Origin: Casuarina equisetifolia | Lineage: Eukaryota; Streptophyta; Magnoliopsida; Fagales; Casuarinaceae | Direction of reading: 5' to 3' | Length of the DNA stretch: 64,000 nt | Assembly: GCA_028551475.1 (NCBI GenBank) | Contig: CM052355.1 | Coordinates: 16,699,543 to 16,763,542 of the forward strand | In this document: piece after piece, positions 47,403-58,716 of the stretch | Position numbering within the stretch: the first letter of the stretch is position 1 | Layout: each line of letters begins with the position of its first letter | The notes under the pieces: model-generated | Told to the model about the DNA's origin: nothing | Databases searched by the model: none | What the model saw: only the letters and a program-made list of their open reading frames with translations | Made by a program: the position numbers and the translations under genes

Positions 47403-48638
47403 TATTCTTCGATTGTACTTCAAGTTTTGATGTGGAATCTTTGCAGACAAGAAAGAGACACGATTACATAGGCCTCCAAGCATTATCATCTCTTAAACGA
47501 CAATCAAGAACATAAGGTGCCATTCAAAATCGGACATCTGCAGACAAATGCTACTGTGTAACAATGACTAATTTCTCTATGAGAGGAAAATCACCAACAA
47601 AAAGACATGATGTAAATCACACCATGAGTGATTACCATCAATGGAATTAAAAAGCCAAATTTTGTGCGACGCTTCTAAGCCTTTTTGGTGACCTTTACCA
47701 GGAAACGCACAAGTCACTAGTAACCTTGACTTTCTGGTCACTTTGTTTTTTTTTTTTTTTTCCCTTCTTCCTTCTTTGGATTCTCTTTCTTATTAAACAG
47801 CCATTTCTTAACTTTTTCTAGACTTCAAAGGGAAGTGGCAGAAAACATAGAAATTATTTTGTGTGTCAGACATTTGCATTATGTTATAGCAGATGGTGTT
47901 TTTTAAGGATATTATTGGTGATGCTAGGTTGCAGGTCATAAATAAGTTGTCTGCAACGGTCTAACCAGCGAGCACACAAATTCAAAAGTATATCCATTTG
48001 CCATACAATAATGCATCAAAATGTTATTGTGATAACAGATTGCAAGTCATAAATAACCAGCTAGTCCGTAGATTCAAAATTTTCTCCATATAGGAAGTAG
48101 ACGTAAAATAAAAAAGTAAAAAAAATCATGAGAATTGACCATAGATGCGCTGCTCAGAGTAAAAAACAAGAAAAATTGACCACGGGTGGGCCTTTTTACC
48201 TTCCCCGCTCTAAAACTTTGGTTCTTGGGAATATCCAAAGGAATCCACACTCCATGACTTCCGCCTGCCAAAGACCATGCGACACAGCCCCCAGCAAAAA
48301 CCACCACCCTACCCACTATACTATTCCCCTTCGATCCAGCAGCTAAGCTTTTATTTTACCCCTAAAGATCAACGGCGAAAGCATACTTGTTCCAAATGAA
48401 TGACACCATAATGCACGTCAGGGCAGCTAAAAGTCCAAAAACTCGAGAATGACGGTGTTCTGCTGCATGGAGAAGAGGGAGTTTCAACTTTTAGGTGGCT
48501 TTTGTTTAGAAAATCTGAAAGGCTTTTGTCGTCCTCGTAAACGGGGAATCATCCTCTCTCTCTCTCTCTCTCTGTGGCTCTGATCCTCTGTGTTTTGTCT
48601 GTAAGCTGTAACATTTTCTGGGACAGCGCAAGAGAACA

Positions 48639-48836
48639 ATGGACTCAGAACCCAATTCACTCATTGGGTATCTCACTGTTAACCCCTTCTCTCATTTCAA
48701 ATTTGAATGCCCCTTTTCGCCCCTCCTTCTGGATCACTACGCCCAGCTCTCTTCGCTCCCGCGTCTCTCTCGGCTTCTCTTTGACCGCCTCGGTCTCACC
48801 CCCATCCACCTTGACCTCACCATCCCAAATTTATAG
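48639..48836 (+). other. Upstream ORF in the kinase 5' leader
   Basis: 65-codon frame starting MDSEPNSLIGYL in a good plant initiation context (ACAATGG), ending 62 bases before the kinase ATG and in a different frame. It lies after the (CT)n tract that probably marks the leader. It could reduce translation of the kinase if transcribed unspliced. No conservation can be judged from one sequence. Confidence 0.35.
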
Positions 48837-48898
48837 CCCAAAAACCCCCCTTTTCTCGTAACTTACATCAAACACTTCCAAGGCCTATAGAATCAGGC

Positions 48899-50996
48899 AT
48901 GGAAAAAGCAGCGAGCGTTGAGAACAATGATACCGAATCCGTCACTAGCAATCTCCAAGATCTTAGCTTCAATACCAGTACTAGCATCAGTCTTTGTAGC
49001 AGCACGGTTTCTGGGTCTGATAACAGTCTGAGTAGCAGCACTATGAGCAATGCCAGCACCGCTGAGGTTCACAAGAAGGACGGACCTGTGATGGACTATG
49101 AGGAAAGCGACAGAAGCAGTTTGAGTTTTGCCAGCAAATCTAACAGCTTTGATGCAAATGAGTCCAGCTTTCGGAGCTTCTGCCCATCGAAGCCGCACAA
49201 AGGCAACGATATACGGTGGGATGCCATACAATGCGCGAAAGCTAAAGATGGGGACTTGGGGTTAGGTCAGTTCAGGCTTCTGAAGAAGCTCGGAAGTGGG
49301 GATATAGGGAGCGTGTATTTGGCGGAGTTAAGGGGAATGGGTTGTTTATTTGCGATGAAAGTAATGGATAAGGCCATGTTGGCTGGGCGGAAGAAGCTGG
49401 CAAGAGCTCAGACTGAGAGGGACATACTGGGTTTGTTGGACCACCCCTTCCTTCCGAGCCTTTATTCGCATTTCGAGACCGACAAGTTCTCTTGCTTACT
49501 AATGGAGTTCTGCAGTGGTGGAGATCTTCATACTCTCCGGCAGCGCCAGCCGGGCAAACATTTTACGGAACTAGCAGCCAGGTAAATTCTAGTTGTCAAC
49601 TTATTTATCAGGTATGATCTAGTTATTTCTGCCGAGTAATTTTAGCTAGGATGGATGCTATTGAAGATCACAAGTTTCCGGAACCAGATAAAGAGAAAAA
49701 AAAAAAAAAGTTTTTCTTTTTTTCGTAGCCATGAATTAGTTTTAGTACTTTATGAACAAAAGTTTTCGAGAGGAGAATTGCATTAACTATAGTATGTATT
49801 TTACCTTACTGGGTATGCATTAGGGTAAGCAATACAAAATTAACACTCGAAAGGCAAGAGTACTTTTAAGCTAGGATATCCTTCGATGATCATGTTTGCA
49901 CTTGTAGTTAGCATCTCACTATGTAGAAATTACGAAGGTTGGTGAGTGGTTTGGTACAGATTTTAGTTCTCAATTCCTAATTCGGCTTAGATGGATGAAC
50001 TGTACTTGGTTAATTTCATTTTACGCCCTCATGGCATTTATGCGGTCTATATATAAATTTTTGATTACTTTGTTGATTTACAAGGAAAAAGAAAAGGAAT
50101 GATTATATTATTTCTTTTGCACTTGCAGATTTTATGCTTCTGAAGTGCTTCTTGCGCTTGAGTACCTGCACATGATGGGAGTGGTGTACAGAGACTTGAA
50201 GCCGGAAAATGTATTGGTGAGGGAGGATGGCCATATCATGCTCTCTGATTTTGATTTGTCATTAAGATGCTACGTGAGTCCCACCCTTGTCCAGTCCAGC
50301 ATAGATCCATCTTGTCGGATATCTTCTTATTGCATTCAGCCATCGTGCATCGATCCAGCCTGCCAGCTTCCTGTTTGTGTTGGGCCTTCTTGTTTGCAAC
50401 CTTCTTGCTTTAAGCCTCGTTTTCTCAGTTCCAAGATAACAAAGGCGAGGACCCAAAAAATGGCAAATGGAGATTCACTTCCTGTTCTTATTGCAGAACC
50501 AACTAGCGCCCGCTCTATGTCATTTGTTGGAACCCATGAATATTTAGCTCCTGAGATAATAAGAGGGGATGGTCATGGAAGTGCTGTCGATTGGTGGACA
50601 TTTGGCATTTTCTTGTACGAGTTGCTGCATGGGAGGACACCCTTTAAAGGCAGTGGAAACCGAGAAACACTATTCAATGTTGTTGGTCAGCCCTTAAAAT
50701 TTCCGGATGGATCTGGTATCAGCTTTGCAGCTAAAGATTTGATTCGGGGCCTGCTTGTAAAGGACCCACAAAAGAGATTAGGATTCAAAAGAGGTGCTAC
50801 TGAGATCAAACAGCATCCCTTCTTCGAAACTGTGAACTGGGCTCTCATCCGCAGTACTCAACCTCCAGAAATTCCAAAACCAGTTGATCTTGAGTTTTTC
50901 AACCCCAAGTCTAAGTCCTCTGTGCCTCCGAATGACAAAGGTGTAACTGATTCCGATAGGTCATCAGGTCCTTACTTAGATTTTGAATTTTTTTAG
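48899..50996 (+). CDS. AGCVIII protein kinase (AGC1 / D6PK-like)
   Basis: Two exons: 48899-49581 and 50129-50996 (GT..AG intron of 547 bp), 516 residues. A Ser-rich N-terminus of about 120 residues is followed by the kinase domain: [17 protein letters not shown] (about 124), [16 protein letters not shown] (about 248), DFD in place of DFG (about 267), [13 protein letters not shown] (about 358) and [11 protein letters not shown] is the hallmark of the plant AGCVIII group, as is the long insertion in the activation segment, here Cys-rich (about 270-320). The tail ends FEFF, the hydrophobic motif that docks PDK1 in AGC kinases. Relatives phosphorylate PIN auxin exporters or act in polar growth. 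A Ser/Thr kinase role is secure; the target is inferred. Confidence 0.94.
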
Positions 50997-53900
50997 TGAG
51001 TCTTTAGTAGCCAAAGCTTGAAAAAAAAAAAAAAAAAGAACAAAAAAAGGGTGGTAGTTGTCCTTGAGGAAGATGAATGGAACTGTTGGCATGTATTCAT
51101 GTCCTTTATGGAATTTAATTCCTTCCCTGTTTATATTATTTTCCTCAGAACATTTTATTCACGTGGGCTTTTTGCCATTCTTTTCCTCTGCTTTCTACTA
51201 TTTGCCATTCTTTTGCTTTGCTTTCTAACTTCTGTTGTATGCGCATAGAAGGTGATGGATTTGAAGTCACAGGAACACTTTCCGGATCCGCTAAACGAGG
51301 GAAATGTAATGGAGGGGCCTGAAGGATTTAGCTGACGACCCTTGTGTATGATATTGATCCACAAGGTCTTTTAACAGGAAAGTTCCATAAGGTTGTCCTT
51401 TTAGGAAGTTGTCGAGCCCTTTTATGATTCTCCCCCTTTTGTGTACTCGCTCTTTGTCTGAAGTGTGACCCTGTTACGCTAAAACTCTGTCCAGAACTTT
51501 GGAAAGGAAAATTTGATTTCGACATCTCAGATAAAAAAGTTCATACCATGAGTGGGGCTCCGGAAGCATCTGTGGAGAAAAGTTGTGCGTCCTTGAGTTG
51601 GTGCGACAGGTGCTTTATTCCCCTGCTATTGCCTGCCTTTCACCAAAATGATATTTTAATCCCATGTTCTTTCCTTGGTGGGTATCGAAATCAAGACGAT
51701 GCTGAATAACGAAAGATCATTGAGGCTTGACTAATTACATTACAGAGAAATGCATATCAACCTTAGACTAAAGTTGATGCACTTGTCAATATTCTTTTAG
51801 CTGTAATTTCACTGCCACTTTCTTCCGGTTCTCGGCAGAGCTGAGACCAACCAGGCCAGATTGCTGTCGACTTTCAAGCTTTTCCAACTACTTTATGCAG
51901 CTCAAGAATCTGGGCCAACGCTAATTTTATAATATCTCTGGCACTTAAAACTTCCATAAAGCAAACAAAAGTCTGTGAAAGGTATGTTGTGCTGACACCA
52001 ACAACATCAAATCTGCAATTTCCGTCTGCTATATCTCCGTGGCCTCAAATCGACCTTGAAAAGTTTATGAGTTTTCTCGGGGAGTTTGAAAGTCAGTTCT
52101 GCATTAATCCCTTGACGGCTTAAAGTTGCTTAAACAAGCTGTATATTCATTTAAAATGTAGCGGGAGCACCATAGCCCAATCAACTATTCTTTCAACATC
52201 TTCCAAGGATACAAGCCTTACCTTAAACTAATTAACTACCTGCCTTGTGAGAGAACTAAACCTTAACTGTCGTAGAATGTCACCGAAAGGTAGGTGAAAG
52301 GAGCAAAAACCACCGCAATTTCCATGGGTTCAATCTATAATTAACCTCAAGATGAACCTGAAAATTTTTGAAATTTGTACCAACTCTCTGTATTAGGGTT
52401 TACACTAACCTTGAATGTTAGAATTATCAGCTTTTGCATATATGAATATTCAAGAAAGATTTGTTGTAGAAGTTGCAGAATATAATGTGAATAAAGGTTT
52501 TCTTGTGAAAGTTGAGTCGTGTCCAATTAAAAAGCAAAAAGAAAACCCTCAAGTTTAGAGAAAGAATCTATCGGGGGTCCCACAAATCTTACTAGATATC
52601 TCCCTTATAAGTACAAATAGTAGTGCAGCTTTGCCTACAAAAAGTTGGATCTATAATTGTGGATTATCCTATCTTATTTAGTTTAATTCAATCCTAAAGA
52701 ATGTTTTGCTTTGTGTAGTGTTGTAGTGTTGTAGTGTTGTAGTACGGTAGATTGCCTTGGGATTATGGTGCGCAAGCTTTTCTCTTTGAGTTCTATTTTG
52801 ATTTGATTGGGTTACAATTCTGTCCATTTGTGTTTATCTTGTGGACAAAGCTTTTTGTTGTTACTTGCTTTGCTTCATATTATTTATTCAATTTTTGTCC
52901 TTTATTTTGTGTCTATTAGCTTCAAGTCAATTTCTACACTATCTTGCCAACATTGCTCGAGCCGCTCTCTTGCTCGTGCCTTCATTATCTTTTAACATAA
53001 CTCATGGAGTTTGATCTCTTAAAAAAATGGGTCAAACATTACAAAGAGAGGACACCTACTGCCATTCCTAATGAGCTCAAACTCTGATTTTCTTATCTGA
53101 AAGGGGTCCAAGTTTCTTAGACAAGCTATAAATTCATGATTGTACACCAAGAGCACCATGCCCATAAGTTGACACTGCTCTTAACGAGGCCGTGCTATGT
53201 TGTGTGCTTCCTCCTCATGTAAGCGGAGGTTCTCCTCACTACTCCTCCCAATCTCTGCAATCCTACAAGCCAATGTAATACGTGATTTTTGTCTGTCGTG
53301 GAGTGGGCTGATGCAGCACCTTTTAGGCTTGGGCCCATTCCTTGATTTCAACAAGCTGCCGGCGTCTCGCATTTTCCCGCGTTAGGTCCCTGTCCATATC
53401 AACAAGCTGCGACTAACTTGTTTTGCTGCAAGAATGTTCCGCATCTTTCCTTACAATTTTTTTTTTTTTCCTTTGAAAGACTTTAGGAGTTATATTAGTC
53501 TAAAAAAGTTAATATTCAGAGGACTGTGACGTTAACGTCTAAACACCCTAACCTTAGTCAATTTGCAATAGATTTGGAATGCTTATCCCAAATATTCTGT
53601 CGTTGTCATTTTATAAAAACCATAGTCTTGTATAAAATAAAATAAGTTTTCGAGATTTGTTAAGTGAATGAAAACCACGTCATGCTTGTTTTATTGATAA
53701 TAGAAATTATAGTATGTCATGAGTTATAATTTTTCGAATCATAATTATAATCATTAAAAAGTTTCAATGTCTAATTTAAAAGTTAATTTAAAAATAAAAA
53801 TTATTTTTTATTTAAATTTCACTATAGAAAATAATATATTTAATATAAAACTTTCATTTTATATATATATTTCTATATATTGAGCCATTTTGAACTCTAA

Positions 53901-54726
53901 ATTATACTAAATAAATTATATTCAATTCTAATTTTGATATCATAATAGAGATTTAAAGACTTAATTTAAAAATTAATTTAAAGATTAGAAAATATTTTTT
54001 ATATTTAAATTTTATTTTAAAGATCTTATTTTTTAATAAAAGACTCTTGTCTTAACACATGCCAATATACAAAATAAGTGAGGACTCCATCAGTGAGATT
54101 TGGAGTTTTTCGTGCATGCATGAATTGTAATATTAATAATAATATTAAAAATAATAATAATAATAATAAATTATATTTTTATTTTAAATAAAAATAAAAG
54201 AAAATGCAAGGTGTTGATAGTTAAAAAGTTTCGTACTTGCAGATAAAGATCGTTCAAAGGAGGCCGACAGTGATGGTGGAAAATAATGCACACATTTAAT
54301 TGGAAGAGAGACCATTGACCAGGCAAATCTCTCACATCACCGATGCAAGAACAGCTACGAACCGCAAAAAGAGAAACTTTCAATGAAATGAAAATAAATA
54401 TACGATACGGCTGACCAGGATTTGACTCGGTTGCCTCATAACGCCCGAAACCATTGGCTGGACCTTCCAGAATGAAGCAACAATGAAGCTTCTCGGGGGA
54501 CGGATCCTGTGGGCGCCCGAAAGATTGTCCTAAACTGCGACGCCTCATCAATGCAGGCTCTTCATTAAAGGCAACACAAGGAAAACTGAGCTGTCCGACT
54601 GAAACGGCTTTCCTCCTCTTTGAAGGCAATTTGTGTGGCTGCTTTTCTTGCGTTGCTACATACTGAAACCCAAATCTAACCGCTGTGTTCCTTTCTGAAG
54701 ATTGTCTCTCGAGAATACAGATTTGT
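50997..54726. other. Intergenic region between kinase and prolyl 4-hydroxylase
   Basis: Kinase 3' flank with an A-run at 51021-51037. An eight-base repeat (GTAGTGTT) runs at about 52716-52743. 52130-52180 and 53118-53165 share an ACAAGCT(G/A)TA(T/A)ATTCAT...GAGCACCAT core. 53640-54190 is very AT-rich and ends in (AAT)n at about 54148-54170. The minus-strand open frame at 54171-55010 is not a gene. Nothing else recognised. Confidence 0.4.
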
Positions 54727-57700
54727 ATGGAGTTTGGGATTTTGCTTGCGCTTTCTCTCTGTTTTCTCTTCCTTCTCGCCGATCTGTCCCATTCCGCTGT
54801 CGGATGGGCTGGAGGCAGGAAAACGTATGTATTTCTCTCTCTTTCTGCTCCCTTATCTCTGGGCTTATACGTTTCTGAATCATAATTGTTCAAAATTCGA
54901 TGCGGTTTCAGGCACCAATCGGTGCTGAGATTGAACAAAGGTGCTTTCTCTGCTCCCTTTGATCCCACTCGTGTCACTGAGCTCTCATGGCATCCCAGGT
55001 TTCTCTCCATCAGAATGTTTTGTTCTTTTAGAATAAAACTGCAATTTTTTGCTTGTTATATCATCTTTATGGTATTCATTTGTCTTTCTTTGGGCCAATG
55101 TCAATTCCCAAGGGCTTTCATTTACAAAGGATTTTTAACGCATGCGGAGTGCGATCACCTAATGAACCTGGTAAGTGGCATTTTGATATTCTTCATTGAT
55201 TTTTTTGTTTTTATTTTCCCGATACTTCGAAATAGGTAAATGTTGCCGTGACAAATTGAATTTGACCTAACTTATCTCCTGTCCTAATTCGTTTTGGGTT
55301 TGATTTGACTTTTGGGGAGAATAGGCAAGGGATAAGCTAGAGCTGTCAATGGTGGCGGATAACGAGTCTGGTAAGAGTATTAAGAGTGAAGTCCGAACGA
55401 GCTCTGGCATGTTTCTTCAGAAAGCTCAGGTACTATAAACCCCGTGTCCGCTCCTTTATTTGTGGACCTCTTTTCAGCTTAGGCATTTAATTTCTCTGCT
55501 TTCAGTATGATAGAAACTTCTTGCCATGGCTTTCTCTTCCTTGCGGACTTAATGATTCATGTATATTGGAAACATGTTAGGAAATCTCTTACCGTGTTCC
55601 TGTAATCCTTAATGCATGTCCCGGAATTGTAACAGAATTTTGAGAGAGGAAATTGCAGAATTTTTCTGTTTCTTTTTGGAAATGTGGAGATATGGTCTTT
55701 TGTCATCTTCTGGAAGCGGGCATGATTATAATTGGTTTTAGGAGGTTGTTTGGTATATTTGCTTGTAACTAGTGAGTTTGATGATGAGCAAATGACGCAA
55801 ATACTTAGACCCATGGTCGCTGGTAAAGAGATGTAAGCGATAAGGTTGGGCTGAACTGCCACCGCAGTTCCCTATAACGGTTTAAATCAATATTTTTGTA
55901 GTTGCAACTCAAGTAAAACAGTGTTCAATTTTCTCTATAGTCTTTGTTGTAACGCTTTGAAGGCTGTACGCGGAGTAGTTAACTTATGACTATTCTTATT
56001 TCTTTTCAAGATAGAAATTGTAGTCAAAGTATAGAATGTCGCAAGGTTTTTCTCTTTCTTTTGAAAAACATTGAAAGCAGTGATGTTCTTTCTCAGAATA
56101 CGTGAAAATTCTGCAAGGGGTATGTCAAACTCCTCTTTTCAGTATGTTAGACTGCTGTTTGCAGTAAAACGGATACCTCTTGAGGGTACATTTTTGCAAG
56201 AATTAGTTCAAGATCCATCAAGGGAACATTTTTCAACCTATTGATGTAATAGTTATGGCTGTTTGTGATGATGGAGAAAATTTGAGCTTCTGGAGGTAAT
56301 TTGGCGCGAAGATGGTATTTGATGTCGATTAAGTAGGACAATAATTAAATTTTTTGTTCAACAGTATAAACTGTTGCTGGGTGGATAACCAATTAAATCG
56401 TGTCTTCACCTCTTCATAGAGCAAGGCTCACCTGATTTTTCAAGTGATTTCAGGTAATGGAAATAGATAGCCCTGCATAATTTTGGCACACGAAGCTAAG
56501 TTTTTTCAATGATGTTCCTAGACAGCTCTTTGAACTAAGTTATTGGGTGGCAATCAAACCGATGCACTGCAATGGGCTACGGAAGTGTCTCTTTTGGATC
56601 TAACTCAAACCTAAGCTGTGTTAGATACATGTGGTTAAGACTTTATCGCTATTATCTATTCCGGATCAATTGGCAGGGAGATGCATCAGTTATTCTGCTG
56701 TCAATGTGTGGAAACAAGTTTTGTTTTCTGGTCCTAGTTGACAGGAATCTAGCTAGATGAAAATTTGTCGAAGTTGTATGTGTATGTTTGTATGTACACC
56801 TCTGTAACTGTGAAGAATTGAGGCTCTCACGTGCAAGAAATTCTTTTGTGTCACTTGTGCTAGATCCAATACGTTCGCTCACTAATATAATCATTTATTG
56901 GTGCGAGTGTACAGTCTTTTATCATTATTACTCTGTGATGTAGTTTTTAGTTCTTTTAACTTGGAATGCTCAATTTTGGTATTTGTTTCACCTTGAAGGA
57001 TGAAATAGTTGCTGATATTGAGGCCAGGATTGCGGCATGGACGTTCCTTCCAGTAGGTAAGATAATCAAATCATTCTTTTGGGTTTATTAGTTCTTCAGT
57101 TGTAATGAAAAATTCTTATGTGATCTTTCGCTACCTGATTGCGTAAACAGAAAATGGGGAGTCCATTCAAATACTACACTATGAGCATGGTCAGAAATAT
57201 GAACCACATTTTGATTTTTTCCATGACAAGGCTAATCAAGAACTGGGTGGCCACCGGGTAGCCACTGTATTGATGTATCTGTCTGACGTTCAGAAGGGTG
57301 GGGAGACAGTCTTTCCCAATTCAGAGGTTAACAATGTCTTCTGACTGATTATCTAGTGGTCTCCTTTTTAAAATTGATTTTTATCCCCAATTGAAAGTTC
57401 ATGGAGGGCTTTCATCGGCTTTCGTATAAAGCTCTTGTCTATGGGTGGTCTGTTGTGAGCGTATAATGATCGTTTTTTTTCCAACCTTTTTTTTTTCTGC
57501 TTCCTAATCCAGCATTTTTCTGTCTTATTTTACAGGGAGGGTTGTCTCAACCAAAGGGAGATGACTGGTCTGATTGTGCTAAAACCGGCTATGCAGGTAT
57601 TATTATCCTCACGGATAACAAATGCAAATATCTCGCTTGTTTTTCACCAAAGTTTATCCTTTATTCTTAGGTTGATTGAAACTCCGACTTTCAATGTGTA

Positions 57701-58716
57701 GTCTTACTACTCTTTTCTTCTTGAGTTAGAGCATGGGATATTAGGAGTTGCTCTTGTGCCAATTGCTTTTGTGAATGGACAATGTGTCCTTTGTGGATTC
57801 TTTTTGCCATTCTAGAGAATCAACTCATTTGTGCATCAGACCATGCTGGAGGGCATGTTTGGCAGGCACAATTCCCACCCTTTTTCTTCCTGGTTTTGGA
57901 AGATAGACCATTGATGGGACCTCTATAGGATATCCTTTCTGTTTATAATATATTTATCAGATGTTACGGGGAAATTTTTAAGGTGCTTTTGATTGACCTA
58001 AGAGAGAGAAGGAAAAAAGAAAGAAAAGGGAAAAGATTAGCCTCATTTATGTTTTCTAACTTGGTTCATACATCATTTTATCATTACTTCCCCGGATGTT
58101 ATTCTTACCTCTTCATTACTGGATTCAGAGTCCTAATGTATGAGTGTAAATTATGCTTTAGTGGGGTACGTCTTAACAACTTCCTTTTCAGCACCGTAGG
58201 TAATTTATAGGCAGTATTGTTAATTCTATTACATCCTTATTTTAGGATGGACCAAACGGTCGGTCAGTCTATGACGAGTTCAGTTGACCCATTTCTTACA
58301 ACATTTTACCACTGCATTATGTTTCTTCAGTCTATTTTTTCAATTCAGTTTTGTAGCCTCTACATTCTCACCCTTCATCAGGGAACCTTAAAATTCCACT
58401 ATTTGGTCTTGCAGTGAAACCTAATAAGGGCGATGCGTTGCTTTTCTTCAGTCTTCATCCTGATGCATCGACGGATACCAACAGCTTGCATGGTAGCTGC
58501 CCTGTTATTGAGGGCGAGAAGTGGTCGGCAACCAAGTGGATTCACGTGAGGTCCTTTGATAAACCATCGGTGCGTGAAGATGGTGACGATTGTGCGGATG
58601 AGAATGAGAACTGCCCGATGTGGGCAGAGCATGGTGAATGTCAAAAGAACCCTGTCTACATGGTGGGTTCCGCGAACGCTTTTGGATACTGTAGGAAGAG
58701 TTGCAAGGTTTGCTGA
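54727..58716 (+). CDS. Prolyl 4-hydroxylase with C-terminal ShKT domain
   Basis: Eight exons: 54727-54824, 54912-54998, 55113-55170, 55325-55429, 56999-57056, 57151-57326, 57536-57596, 58415-58716. All borders are GT..AG and phases join to a 314-residue protein. The ATG at 54727 begins a hydrophobic signal anchor (MEFGILLALSLCFLFLLADL). The catalytic domain has RAFIYKGFL, the iron ligands HFD (H155, D157) and the distal His in SLHGSCPV (H240), and Lys250 for 2-oxoglutarate (GEKW). The six Cys of the ShKT domain are at 274-314. The family hydroxylates proline in extensins and arabinogalactan proteins in the ER/Golgi, needed for O-glycosylation. The largest intron (55430-56998) holds no other feature I can name. 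Confidence 0.95.

Larger units (their letters stand above)
47289..48898. promoter_or_regulatory. Divergent spacer between thaumatin-like and kinase genes
   Basis: Holds both upstream regions. Next to the thaumatin start is a tandem repeat (47311-47402). A direct repeat with GGTTGCAGGTCATAAATAA / GATTGCAAGTCATAAATAA occurs near 47930 and 48041. A T-run lies at 47746-47761. A (CT)n tract (about 48553-48573) lies about 330 bases before the kinase ATG, a common plant 5'-UTR feature. Confidence 0.5.

Noticed and set aside
54171..55010. 279-codon open frame on the minus strand
   Set aside because: It is antisense to exons 1-2 of the prolyl 4-hydroxylase gene and extends into AT-rich flank. It has no domain, and the plus-strand gene has conserved splice sites and motifs.
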